This document shows positions 22,193 through 32,300 of a DNA stretch of 64,000 bases, in pieces. The notes under the pieces are model-generated. The model was not told the DNA's origin and ran no database searches. It worked only from the letters and a program-made list of their open reading frames with translations. Position 1 is the first letter of the stretch. Each line of letters opens with the position of its first letter. The DNA comes from Oreohelix idahoensis (taxonomy: Eukaryota; Mollusca; Gastropoda; Stylommatophora; Oreohelicidae). Location of the stretch: assembly GCA_024509875.1 (NCBI GenBank), contig JAMPIV010019863.1:1-64000 (forward strand). Direction: 5' to 3'. Position numbers and translations under genes: made by a program.

Positions 22193-22867
22193 ATGGCGGA
22201 CCTGGCCAAGTTTCGATCTGCTGCTGTTCAGACTGCAAAAGAGTTAGGATTAGATGGGCAAGTTATGGTTGCCTATGTCACGACGGAATGTGACAAATTT
22301 ATTGAACGCGAAGAAAGAAGATTAGAAAAAGAAGCCGAAAGAAGGTTAGAGGCTGAAAGGGAAATTAAGAAGTTACAGTTTGAAGCTGAGGCTGAGACTA
22401 AGAGGTTGCAGATTGAGGCTGACAAAGAGGCTAAGAAATTGGAAGCAGAAGAAAGAAGATTGACTGCAGAAAGAGAAGACAAGAAATTAGCTGCCGAAAG
22501 GGAAGAGAAGAAATTAGCTGCAGAAAGGGAAGAGAAGAGATTAGCTGCAGAGAGGGAAGCAGAAAAGGAGGAGAAAAGATTACAAAGGGAACATGAATTA
22601 CGACTAAGGGAGTTTGAGTTTCAAGGCCATGTTCCTGAAAATGGTGCCAGTCCCTTTGCCTCTGATGCTACGGTTACTCAGGGAGCCTCAACCTCAGCTA
22701 TGAACTTTCATTTAGATCATTTTGTTGAGAAAGACGATGATATTGAGAGCTATATAAATAGGTATGAACTATTAGCTACCACGTATGGGTTAGAGAGAGA
22801 AAGGTGGAGCTTAAAGTTATCTCAGGGACTTCGTGGGGCAGCTTATGAAGTTTTTTTGCAAAAATGA
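22193..22867 (+). CDS. gag: G1 Gag, N-terminal part
   Basis: 224 codons. The start MADLAKFRSAAVQ is shared with G2 and G4, supporting this ATG. Residues about 40-140 are a highly charged coiled coil rich in E, K and R, built of repeats around AAEREEKKLAAERE, followed by QREHELRLRE. Residues 145-224 begin the capsid (HLDHFVEKDDDIESY, LKLSQGLRG). The frame breaks in a T7 run near 22852, where G2 has five bases fewer of T-like sequence in the equivalent EVFAKM codons, so the capsid continues in the next frame. Gag forms the virus-like particle. Confidence 0.88.
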   Translation: MADLAKFRSAAVQTAKELGLDGQVMVAYVTTECDKFIEREERRLEKEAERRLEAEREIKKLQFEAEAETKRLQIEADKEAKKLEAEERRLTAEREDKKLAAEREEKKLAAEREEKRLAAEREAEKEEKRLQREHELRLREFEFQGHVPENGASPFASDATVTQGASTSAMNFHLDHFVEKDDDIESYINRYELLATTYGLERERWSLKLSQGLRGAAYEVFLQK

Positions 22868-24270
22868 GCAGAGGTGATCAGGAAAATTATGACATGCTAA
22901 AGCAGGCTCTTTTGTTAAGGTATGAAAAGAATGCAGAATTTTATAGGAAAAAATTTAGGAATGCTAAACTACTGTCAGGTGAAACCTATCACCAGTTCTC
23001 TGCACGAATAGAGACATACTTGGAGAAATGGACTTCTCTGGGGAAAACCCAAGATCTTAAGGAAATGGTCCTTATAGAGCAATTAAGAGAGTCCATGGCT
23101 CCAGACCTGAGAAAGTTTCTCATGGAACAAGGTGCAGAGAGGCTGGATGAGTTGCTAAATGTTGCTGAAAGGTATCAAGCAGCTCAAGCAGAGGTAACAG
23201 GTAATAAAAAGAAACAAGTGGATAACTTTAGGGCACCACAGAACTTTAATAAATTTGATCCTAAGGATCAAAATAAAGGTAAGCACCAATTTGATAGGCC
23301 ACGGTATGAAAATAAAAATAAATTCCCACAATTCGATGAAAGGAAATATGATGAAAGAAAATCTTTCAACCAAGGAAAAAGGTGGTGTAAAAATTGTCAG
23401 ATGGACAATCATGACACTGACCGTTGCAGAAGGAAACCTGTGTATATGGCAACCCTTCAGGTCAGGTCGACCTCAAGACAGGAGGAGGATATTATGTTAG
23501 ATACCACTCCAGAAGAGATGAGGAAGGCACAGGCTGGGGATAAAACACTCAAGCCTTGTTTCAGAAAATTGTCAACTTGTCATACAACTCCAGGCAAGGG
23601 AGATTTTTACATGAAAAACAAGTTGATGTATAGGAAGACTGGAACTAGATCCAATGGTCACGGACAGCTGGTTCTTCCAAAAAGATATAGGGCAGACTTA
23701 ATAAGGAGCCTACATGTGAAACCAGATGGGGACCATGAGAAGATAGGTACCATCATTCAAAAGGTGGCTCACAATTATTATTGGCCCAAAGCAAGATGGG
23801 ACATTGAAAATTTTGTAGAAAGGTGTAGCATAGCACATGAGGGAACACCCACAAGTGGGAACATGGATCAGGACCTGGACACGCCACGGGGCAAAATTAG
23901 GCCTGATAATAAAAAGAAAAATAAATTTGAAAAAGTGGACCAAATGGAATGGGAAGCCCCTTTTCACGGACAAGCTTCACTTAACTGTTTTACAATGGCC
24001 AATATGCGGAGAGTGCAAAAAGATGTCTTACCCCAGGATAAGCCGAAAATCCCTCAATCGGACTTAAACAAACTGGAGGAAGAGGATGTAGAGAGGAAAT
24101 CTCTCATCAAGAATTTTAAGTGGGGAGAAAGCCCCAAAAGAAAAATTGGTAGCGGTCGTTTTGTGAATGATAATTCTGGGAGGAAAAATCATCACTATAA
24201 AGCTTCGAGTGGAAGAGACCATACCGGTGCATGGACAAATAGGTCCACACAATTAAAGGTCCATATGTAG
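22864..24270 (+). CDS. G1 Gag C-terminus plus altered integrase region (no protease)
   Basis: 468 codons. Residues about 1-110 finish the capsid (LLSGETYHQFSARIETYLEK). A CCHC zinc knuckle of spacing C-x2-C-x4-H-x4-C lies at about 23385-23427. Right after it, at GAAACCT (23433-23439), the frame joins the sequence that follows the protease in G2: the whole protease is missing in frame. Next comes the integrase N-terminal zinc region (GHGQLVLPKRYRADLIRSLH, NYYWPKARWDIENFVERC), whose CxxC is degraded. From about 23855 to 24240 an unrelated lysine-rich segment with MANMRRVQ (23995-24018) and IGSGRF (24145-24162) stands where the integrase catalytic core belongs. A TAG at 24268 separates it from the next ORF in the same frame. 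Confidence 0.85.
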   Translation: MSRGDQENYDMLKQALLLRYEKNAEFYRKKFRNAKLLSGETYHQFSARIETYLEKWTSLGKTQDLKEMVLIEQLRESMAPDLRKFLMEQGAERLDELLNVAERYQAAQAEVTGNKKKQVDNFRAPQNFNKFDPKDQNKGKHQFDRPRYENKNKFPQFDERKYDERKSFNQGKRWCKNCQMDNHDTDRCRRKPVYMATLQVRSTSRQEEDIMLDTTPEEMRKAQAGDKTLKPCFRKLSTCHTTPGKGDFYMKNKLMYRKTGTRSNGHGQLVLPKRYRADLIRSLHVKPDGDHEKIGTIIQKVAHNYYWPKARWDIENFVERCSIAHEGTPTSGNMDQDLDTPRGKIRPDNKKKNKFEKVDQMEWEAPFHGQASLNCFTMANMRRVQKDVLPQDKPKIPQSDLNKLEEEDVERKSLIKNFKWGESPKRKIGSGRFVNDNSGRKNHHYKASSGRDHTGAWTNRSTQLKVHM

Positions 24271-24273
24271 CTA

Positions 24274-26172
24274 ATGTTAAGAACGTGGACTGATGAAAAG
24301 GCAGAGGAAAACATTACATCTTCATACCAATATGTGAATGAGCTGACCACTCGGTTAAAAACTGGCTGGAAACTTGCCAATGAAAATTTGAAACAAGCCA
24401 GGAAGAAACATGCTGCCTATTATAACAGGAAGGCGAAAGACAGAAATTTGGCTGTGGGAGAGAAAGTACTGCTTCTTTTGCCTGGGAGTCAGAATAAGTT
24501 ACAAATTGGATGGCAGGGTCCATATACAGTTTTAGAGAAGGTGTCTAGAACAAATTATAAGATAGATAAGAAGGGGAAAGAAAAAATCTATCATGTGAAT
24601 CTCCTGAAGAAATATTTGGAAAGAGAAGATCAGGAAGAGACACACTTGTTGACCTTGTCCATCGCCATGGAGATGAAAAAGGAACCACTTTCATCATTTG
24701 AATATCCATTACACCCCTGTGAGACAGCAGCACAGGTGAAAATCAGTACACATTTAACGAAAACTCAGAAAGAGAGAGTGCAACAGGTTCTAAATAATCA
24801 TGCAGAGGTGTTAACAGACCGACCAGGGCATACAAACCTATTGGAATATGATATGAAACTCATAGACTCCACACCTGTCTGTATGAAACCATATTCGATT
24901 CCGTTTGCTAAGGAAAAAGCTTTGAAGGAAGAGATAGACTATCTATTGAAGGAAGGAATTATTTCGCACAGTGAGTCTTCGTATAGTTCCGGTGTTGTAC
25001 TCTTAAGGAAGCCCTCTGGAGAACATAGACTCTGTATAGATTACAGGAGACTGAATGCTATTACAGAAGGACAGGTGGATCCATTGCCGGATACAAATCA
25101 GCTGTTTGCCAGACTAAATAAAGCTAAATATTTCTCAAAAGTGGATCTGAGTAAAGGATACTATCAGATTCCAGTAAAGCCTGAGGTTAGACCATACCTA
25201 GCTTTTAGTACCTCAGAAGGACACTATGAGTTTAATAGATTGCCATTTGGATTGAAGAATGCGCCTAGTGTCTTCTCTAGAATGATGAGAAAATTATTGG
25301 ATCCTCTGAATAATCCCTGTATAACAAATTTTATGGATGATATCCTTATAGCAACAGAAACCTTTGAGGAACACATTGACTCTCTGAACATGCTGTTTGA
25401 TCGACTTAGGGAGGCAAATTTAACAGCCCGACCAACCAAATGTTGCGTTGGATGTAAAGAATTGGAATTTTTGGGACACACAGTTTATCAGGGAAACATG
25501 ACCCCTGACCCAAAGAATTTAGAGAAACTACAGAAAGCCCCGAGACCACAAACCAAGAAGGACGTGAGATCCTTTGTCTCATTATGTGGTTTCTACCAGA
25601 AGTATATCAAAAACTTTAATTCCATATGTGCACCTTTAACGGAATTGACACGTAAAGGACATCCAGATCGCATTACATGGACACCACAATGTGAAATGAC
25701 TTACCAAGAATTGAAGGAAAAGCTCACAAGTAAACCCATTTTGAAATTACCTGACTTAAGTCAAGAATTCATAGTAAGGACGGATGCAAGTAATATTGGG
25801 TTAGGTGCAACTCTACTACAGAAATCAGATGCATTGGATGGGGAATTAAGCCCAGTGGCATATGCTAGCAGAAAGTTGAATAAAGCTGAAATCAACTACT
25901 CAACTAGCGAAAAAGAATGTCTTGCAGTAATATGGGCAATAAAGAAATTCAATATTTATCTATATGGGAAGGCATTTAAGTTGCAAACAGATCACAAACC
26001 TTTATCGTTTCTAGCACAGGCTAAGCATGAGAACTCTAGGTTACTCCGATGGTCTTTGCTTCTGGCTCCATATAATTTTAGCATCGAGTATATATCTGGA
26101 AAAACCAATTTGGGAGCGGATTTTTTAAGCCGCCATCCGTGTGATGAGAATCACCGTAAACCCCAGAAATAA
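24274..26172 (+). CDS. pol: G1 integrase C-terminus, RT and RNase H
   Basis: 632 codons. Residues about 1-110 are the integrase C-terminal part: RTWTDEKAEE, AVGEKVLLLLPGSQNKLQ and the GPY motif in GWQGPYTVLEKVS, ending YHVNLLKKYL. RT follows (about 200-400): LRKPSGEHRLCIDYRRLN, KVDLSKGYYQIPV, LPFGLKNAPSVF and catalytic FMDD at 25330-25341. RNase H follows (about 490-615): RTDASNIGLGATLL, STSEKECLAVIWAI and QTDHKPLSF. GADFLSRHP marks the end. All signature residues I can check are present, so the RT-RH may be functional. RT lies downstream of integrase, the reverse of standard gypsy order. Confidence 0.93.
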   Translation: MLRTWTDEKAEENITSSYQYVNELTTRLKTGWKLANENLKQARKKHAAYYNRKAKDRNLAVGEKVLLLLPGSQNKLQIGWQGPYTVLEKVSRTNYKIDKKGKEKIYHVNLLKKYLEREDQEETHLLTLSIAMEMKKEPLSSFEYPLHPCETAAQVKISTHLTKTQKERVQQVLNNHAEVLTDRPGHTNLLEYDMKLIDSTPVCMKPYSIPFAKEKALKEEIDYLLKEGIISHSESSYSSGVVLLRKPSGEHRLCIDYRRLNAITEGQVDPLPDTNQLFARLNKAKYFSKVDLSKGYYQIPVKPEVRPYLAFSTSEGHYEFNRLPFGLKNAPSVFSRMMRKLLDPLNNPCITNFMDDILIATETFEEHIDSLNMLFDRLREANLTARPTKCCVGCKELEFLGHTVYQGNMTPDPKNLEKLQKAPRPQTKKDVRSFVSLCGFYQKYIKNFNSICAPLTELTRKGHPDRITWTPQCEMTYQELKEKLTSKPILKLPDLSQEFIVRTDASNIGLGATLLQKSDALDGELSPVAYASRKLNKAEINYSTSEKECLAVIWAIKKFNIYLYGKAFKLQTDHKPLSFLAQAKHENSRLLRWSLLLAPYNFSIEYISGKTNLGADFLSRHPCDENHRKPQK

Positions 26173-26239
26173 TAATAAATTTCTCTATGTGTATATAGAA
26201 TAAAGTACTGACATATAATGTCTGTTTTAAGAGGGGAGG

Positions 26240-28648
26240 TGTCGTGGAATATTCTAATCCACATATATAAATTATTAGGTAAATATGAAGCCTAACAAAT
26301 AAAATTAATAAAGAGAAGAGCAATGGAAAAATAACAGTGCTGTCACAAAGAATGTACTCGAAATCCCCCTTGTTTTCTGCTTCGTCTGCAAATTGTAACG
26401 CTTTCACGTTGATAGTAAAGCTTACTGTATTATTACCCGCCTTCTTCAATGAAACGTGTGCTGTATTTCTTGGAAAAAACATTGAGAGGCCCTGCGTAAT
26501 GACCTAAATTAATCCTAACATTAATTATACTGCGTTACCAAAACGAAAGACAGATGGACAAAAGGATAGCGGGAAGGGAGAGGCAGAAAGCCGAACACTA
26601 AACACGCTTCGCGCGATACACAAATGCTGCCATCACGCGTGTAAGACTACATGCACTAATTTTTTTTTCAGACGGACAGTGATAAAATACATTACCCATC
26701 CCAGAGTTAGGTTTATAAATCATAAAAAACGCTTATTAAGAAAGATAACAATAGATGGGTTTACGGTTGAAAACATAACAGTACCCAGACAGCACATCTT
26801 CGAAACAGGAGGTAGAAAATACATATTTTGAACGCAGCCACGTAGCTCCTTTAAATTGGGATATTTGGGTTCCTTAGGGCTTGCTGACAAAGAATATGTA
26901 AAACGTTACGCAAATAGTCCAGGAATTAATAAATTATACCCAAAATAAAATAGTGAGGATGCCTGACAGCATGAAATCATTTCTGCTCATAAAATTTTTT
27001 TTATAACGTGTTTGAAAAAACCTTGCGTTACAGAAATAGCCTACCATGTAAACTCCAAATTGATTGGAGCGCAACAAATGAAAGACTAACCACGATTGGT
27101 CGGGCTATAAATACTATCTTTCGTTGTTAGGGGAGACGGGGAAAGGTAACATTTTTTCAAACACTTGTCGAAACGGGGCCTCATTGGCTAGACTCGCTGA
27201 TATAATCACTTAGGAGCGTTAGTTCGAAACCACTTGTTTAAATAAGCTTGATAAAGCGACAGTGCGTTGAAGCCAGCTCACATTTTTGCTAAAATAAAAG
27301 CCTGGAACATAAGCAGATGGGAATTTGTGCCAGTAAATGTGCCAGAATTCATTGCTAATCAACGTATCTGTGTTTATTTCCATGAAATTGTGGTAAGCTT
27401 GAACCATTCAGTATCTTTTAATGAAAATTGAATGTAAATTGTTAATTTATGCCTGTATATATATGTGTAGTTCAGTGGCAAACAGGAGATAAAGCCTATA
27501 ATGCTCCAGCCTGAACAGAGGGTGTCGGAGGGAAGTAAAACGGCATGGAATGGCCAAATAGTACACTGACACCTGGATGATTGATTAGACAGAAATAATG
27601 CTGGAAGTGCAGAGGCGTGGTAACCATTAAGGAGGTAAATACTGGTATAAAGTATTTCAGATGAAGCTGACAGTTGGCCTAACGCTCTGAACTCAATGTT
27701 TGTGTTGTATTGTGATCAGTGTAAAAGAGAATATAAATTAGTTATGAAGTAGAAGGTACATCCTTCTTGTTTTCAGGGACCGTGGTCTTGATGGTACTGA
27801 GCAGCACCTGGTCAGAGCTTTGCTGAATCCAGAGTCGGACAGCATACTCCTTGGTCTTTTTAGCTATCAGTGAGGTGTCTCCAGAGCCCAGGGGAGAATT
27901 CGAGCAGAGGAGTCCTTTCCTGCCACCATCACTCAAGATAAGCAGATTTGGCCAGCTGAGCTCAACATTATGTCCCCACATCTTGAAATGACTTTGTAAA
28001 AATCACCTTAAGAGGGGAATTTAATTGTCTTAATATCAGGAACTGAGAACATCTCCAATACTAGTCCCTAAAGACAAACTATTGAAGTCATGATGACAAA
28101 TACCAACAGAGCTTGAACAAAACAAAACCAGTATTACCTCATTTTACCACTACACAACTGACACACATAGGATATTTTTTAATAATATATGTCACTACAA
28201 TATTCATATTAATCCATTCTGTACATAACTTGTAATGAAAATTGATTGTGATTCCTGGTTCCTTTGTAATTGAATCAGGACACATATTCATTCATATCAG
28301 CAATGAATACATATTGTTATTTGAAAAGTTATCAGTGACTCCTTAAGATATCCTTTAGAGTGTTATATGTATGTGAGTGTCCCAGTGTTGTCAAGTATAG
28401 TGGAATAAATTAAATTGTTTATCTGTCTGTTGTTGTTTTGACTTACACTTCATCCTACACATACCCTAGACACATAACGTAGTCATCACACTATTGCAGA
28501 ATAATTCTGACTGAGATATATAGATATGTGGTAGCAAGTAAGGTTATCTATAATACACTACTCTTAATAGATATAGATACCTTCACAGCTGATCTCAGTC
28601 AGTACACTAAGTCCCCTATAAATATTTATAACATCCCACTTCACCACA
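26240..28648 (+). repeat. G1 3' LTR (2409 bp)
   Basis: Near-identical copy of 19579-21990, ending CTTCACCACA. A minus-strand 79-codon frame (27742-27981, also 21085-21324 in the other LTR) is open in both, but near-identity of the copies makes that uninformative. Confidence 0.95.
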
Positions 28649-28738
28649 GACTTGCAGGTTGGATTGGAGATGACCTCTGATTTAGCAATCAGGGCAACAT
28701 CATCAGCTCTGAAATACAGACCTATCTCATCTTCCAGA
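28649..28738 (-). pseudogene. LINE D2 upstream part beyond G1
   Basis: Minus-strand sequence matching D1 at about 61780-61870 (pieces such as GATGATGTTGCCCTGATTGC). Relative to D1 it lacks 10 bp that include the F-A codons of FADD. Compared with D1, 63 bp are missing between here and the part at 19578. Confidence 0.88.
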
Positions 28739-29920
28739 AATACTCAACATGGTACAACACAGATAATATTACACAGACAATAAAAGAACAACTTAATATT
28801 ACACAGACAATAATAGAACAACTCAACATGTTATGAATAAGATAATAAAAGAACAACTCAACATGTTACGACACAGAAAAAAAAAACACAGATAATAAAA
28901 GAACAACTCAACATGTTATGACAGATAATAAAACACAAATAATAAAAGAACAACTCAACAGGTTACGAAACAGATAATAAAGCACAGATAATAAAAGAAC
29001 AACTCAACATGTAATGAAACAATAAATATTACACAGACAATAAGAGAACAACTCAACATGTTTCAACACAGATAATAAAACATAGATAACAAAAGAACAA
29101 CTCAACATGTTACTACACAGATAATAAAACACGCTTAATAAAAGAACAACTCAACATATTTCGACACAGATAATAAGACACAGACAGTAAAAGAACAACT
29201 CAACATGTTACAACACAGATAATAAAAGAACAACTCAACATGTTACAACACAGATAATAAAAGAACAAATCAGCATGTTACAACACAGATAATATTACAC
29301 AGACAATAAAAGAATAACTCAACATGTTATGACACAGATAATAAAACACAGATAATAAAAGAACAACTCAACATGTTTCAATACAGATAATAATACACAG
29401 ATAATAAAAGAACCACTCAATATGTTATGACACAGATAATATTACACAGACAATAAAAGAAAACTCAACATGTTACGACACAGATAATATTACACAGACA
29501 ATAAAAGAACAACTCAACATGTTATGACACAGATAATATTACAAAGACAATAAAAGAACAACTCAACATGTTACGACAAGATTATATTACACATACAATA
29601 AATGACAACTCAACATGTTATGACACAGATAATATTACACATACAATAAAAGAACAACCCAACATGTTATGACACAGATAATATTACACATACAATAAAA
29701 GAACAATTCAACATGTTACGACATAGATAATATTACACATACAATAAAAGAACAACTCAACATTTTGCGACACAGATACAATTACACAGGCAATAAAAGA
29801 ACAACTCAACAAGTTACGACACAGATAATATTGCACATACAATAAAAGAACAACTCAACATGTTATGACACAGATAATATTACACATACAATAAAAGAAC
29901 AACTCAACATGGTTATGTCA
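28739..29920. repeat. 48-bp tandem array, right part (about 25 units)
   Basis: Imperfect repeats of about 48 bp (with shorter 32-33 bp variants), each containing GATAATATTACACAGACAAT or GATAATAAAACACAGATAAT, AAAAGAACAACTCAACATG and TTATGACACA. Non-coding minisatellite. Unit-length alternation suggests two higher-order forms. Confidence 0.92.
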
Positions 29921-29981
29921 TGTGAAGATCCTGGGGGTCAAAATAAAAAAGATATGTTTACTGCCCCCCTCAGTAAGGGGC

Positions 29982-30418
29982 AGAAGAAGATCTATATTTG
30001 GATACCAGAGATCTGATTTTATTGTATTGAATTTACTACACTTTAGGCTATGTCCTAATTATAATTCATCAGGGGTTTGACTGGATACTTTGTTTAAATT
30101 TTTTTTTTTTTTATGTAGCATATTTATTTATTACTGACATGACGTAAGTTTAATTCATTACGTATGCAAATAACCGATCAGTTTACTTACACTCGACATT
30201 CTAGTAAATGTCACTATCCCGCAGGCTTTTGCAATAATAGCACAGTAAAAGTAAAAAGATGAACGCTGTCAAATTGAGTCATGTGTCCACTAAATATGGA
30301 AGCTACTAAACTAGAGAGTGCGTACAGCCACTTTGGATTTTAAAAAAAAGAAAAAAAAGAAAGAAAAACCAAGATTTTGGTGACAAAAGAATATAGCATC
30401 ACAATAAATACATCCATT
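29982..30418 (+). mobile_element. H1: uninterrupted fragment of the RNase H LINE
   Basis: Matches H2 from 32655 onward but lacks the SINE S2 and LINE B2 insertions: the SINE site is intact at about 30087-30095 and the B2 site at about 30296-30306. It breaks off at 30418, a few codons into the region encoding RNase H in H2. It thus shows the pre-insertion state of both loci. Confidence 0.88.
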
Positions 30419-30454
30419 AGTCAGGTGACTAAAATGAGGTTGTGGATTTCTAAA

Positions 30455-30655
30455 GTTTGGAGCTGGCTTTTGTGGGTTGTAGTCATTGCCCATGACTCGC
30501 ATCCATATTTTTTTCTACACTGGAATATAGGTGGATCGGTATACCTCCATGTTTGACTTCTTGCCAATGTCTCTTTCATTGAGGAATCCTCGATTCATGG
30601 CCTCAAAAAAGACTGTTTTGCTGAGAGTTGCTGCTCTTCTGATAGCCAAATCTCC
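30455..30655 (-). pseudogene. LINE D3 fragment
   Basis: Minus-strand fragment matching D1 around 62050-62240 (shared GGGTTGTAGTCATTGCCCA and AGGAATCCTCGAT on the plus strand). Short and decayed; no ends identified. Confidence 0.82.
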
Positions 30656-30949
30656 ATGTTGTTAATCTAAGGATGAAAGTTAGAGTTTAGGGTTAGGTTT
30701 TTGACTGGTAAGCCTAACCCCTCATTACTGTATCTCAGGATTCTATTATTTTTTTTCTTTTAGACCGTATTAACCACACAGCCCACTGTTTTTCATTTTA
30801 ACCAAAAATCTCAAGTGTGTTTCAAACATTCCTTGGCATCATTATTATTATATTAAATAAATTTAAAGAATAGGCTTAGGTAGGTAGGACTTGAGTATAG
30901 AATTTGCGACATCACGAAAAAAATAGAAGTGTCATTTGTTTGAGATAAC

Positions 30950-31650
30950 ACTTTGTACATAGAAGGAAACAAATAAAAAAATGTAAGAAGAAACATCAAA
31001 AGAGACAGGAAATATATCACAGTTGGCAGGGGAAGCAGAGGACGCTGCAGCTAAAGGAAAGATAAGAGACCTGTACAACAAAACAAAAAAGCTAACAGAA
31101 ATATAATCTTGTAAAAGGTCAGAATATTTTGAGGAACTTCTCAAGAGACCAGCTCCACCAAATCCTCCAGAAATCCAGCCTGCAGAAGAAAAGCTACAAA
31201 TCAATTGTGAACAAACAGTTCAGAAATAAAGAAAGCCATAAAGCTTCTAAAGATGGAAAAGCAGCTGGTCCAGATGGCATTCCAGCAGACACCATCAAAG
31301 CAGACATTGAAACTTCTTCAGAGATACTATACAAGCTACCTGGTATAAAGAGAGAAGGAATACCAGCAGAATAGAAGGAAGGTTATCTAGTCAAGGTGCC
31401 TAATAAGGGAGATTTACAAGAGCGCACAAATTACACAAGACAAATTTTACTTTCTGTTCCAGGGATGCCTCATATCTTTTCTTACTAGCAATAGATTGGG
31501 TTATGAAAACAAAGACGTCACACAACAGAAACAAAATACAATGGAATCGGACTAAATAGCTTGATGATCTAAATGTTGCAGACAACTTGGCTTTTCTGTC
31601 CATTAACTGTAATCAGTTGCAAGACAAAATGAAAATACTCAATGAGAGGT
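30950..31650 (+). pseudogene. LINE A2 fragment with internal deletion
   Basis: Matches A1 from about 3310 to 3897, then jumps to A1 about 4251-4455: roughly 350 bp of the RT palm are missing between TTTCTGTTCCAG and GGATGCCTCATAT. It retains GKAAGPDGIPAD (31257-31292) and ends abruptly in the sequence after LADN. It lacks both a 5' end and a 3' tail, so it is a remnant and not a simple truncated insertion. Confidence 0.85.
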
Positions 31651-32190
31651 GAGTCTATTCTGTGTTATTCAGCTTGCATTACATATTAAAGGAGACAAGT
31701 ATTCCAGCCTTTTTAGTCTATAGGCTACTTGCTGATAGGAAAGTTATATTAGTGATCATGTCTTTAAATTGTCTGGGTCGTTTGAGGGTCCTATAATGCA
31801 TAGTCTGGTGTCGTGAGAATACCTCAGCTAATGATGCATTAGGCCTTTTTTTTACCTTAGAAAGAGGCTGCATGTTCTTTCACTATTTACTTTTACAGCA
31901 AAGGGATGGTCCTCGGTTCAATTTCCGGTAAGTCTATCACTTATATTTTCTTTTCTGTTGTCTGAAGTCCTCCTTTCTATCTAACGGTAGAATGAAAAAA
32001 ACAAAAATAGTGATACGTCTTACTAAGAGAAAGGACAAGAGAAAACCTACGTTGCGGCCACAAAGCCTTTGTCAGAGACAGACAAACAAAAAACAGAAGG
32101 GAGAGAATTTAGTGGAGAACATTGGAATTTCCATCTAACGAGTGTCTGTTAATTACACATAAGGAAGGGAAACCCGAGGCCTGTAAACAG
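31651..32190. other. non-coding, with a possible SINE-E-like head
   Basis: Around 31900-31985 the sequence CCTCGGTTCAATTTCCGGTAA resembles a tRNA B box, and TTTTCTGTTGTCTGAAGT follows, similar to the body of the E-type SINE at 39445-39610 read in reverse. The rest shows nothing recognisable. Confidence 0.4.
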
Positions 32191-32300
32191 TAAATAAATA
32201 TTAGACAAACATAAAGGTATGTTTTCAGGCACTTAAGAAATAAAGAAGTAGAAAACTAGACAACAGAGAAACAACAGACGTGAGTGGCTTACCCAGGACT
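32191..32300 (-). mobile_element. SINE E1 fragment
   Basis: Shares TAAATAAATATTAGACAAAC, TATGTTTTCAGGCACT and GAGTGGCTTACCCAGGACT with the longer copy at 39445-39610, and stops inside the B box, so the tRNA-like head is missing. Confidence 0.75.

Larger units (their letters stand above)
19579..28648 (+). mobile_element. LTR retrotransposon G1 (gypsy-like, INT before RT)
   Basis: A 9.07-kb element bounded by two near-identical LTRs (19579-21990 and 26240-28648). It has a primer-binding region starting TTGGGGTC five bases after the 5' LTR and a purine tract AAGAGGGGAGG just before the 3' LTR. Order: Gag, zinc knuckle, integrase zinc region without catalytic core, integrase C-terminal GPY region, RT, RNase H. 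Protease and integrase core are absent. It lies inside LINE D2. The five bases next to the LTRs (GATAT and GACTT) are not a clear duplication. Confidence 0.93.

Noticed and set aside
22845..22870. Programmed frameshift in G1 Gag at the T7 run
   Set aside because: G2 and G4 break Gag at other places (a GA run near 42910 and a 2-bp loss near 54120), so the shifts look like independent mutations.
24268..24270. TAG between the G1 ORFs as a readthrough site conserved with G2
   Set aside because: G2 has TAG at the same letters, but it lies in a different frame from the downstream ORF. Sequence comparison with G4 shows decay of integrase codons here, so suppression is not supported.
28739..29920. 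CRISPR array
   Set aside because: The units are contiguous imperfect tandem repeats without unique spacers, in a eukaryotic context with no cas genes.
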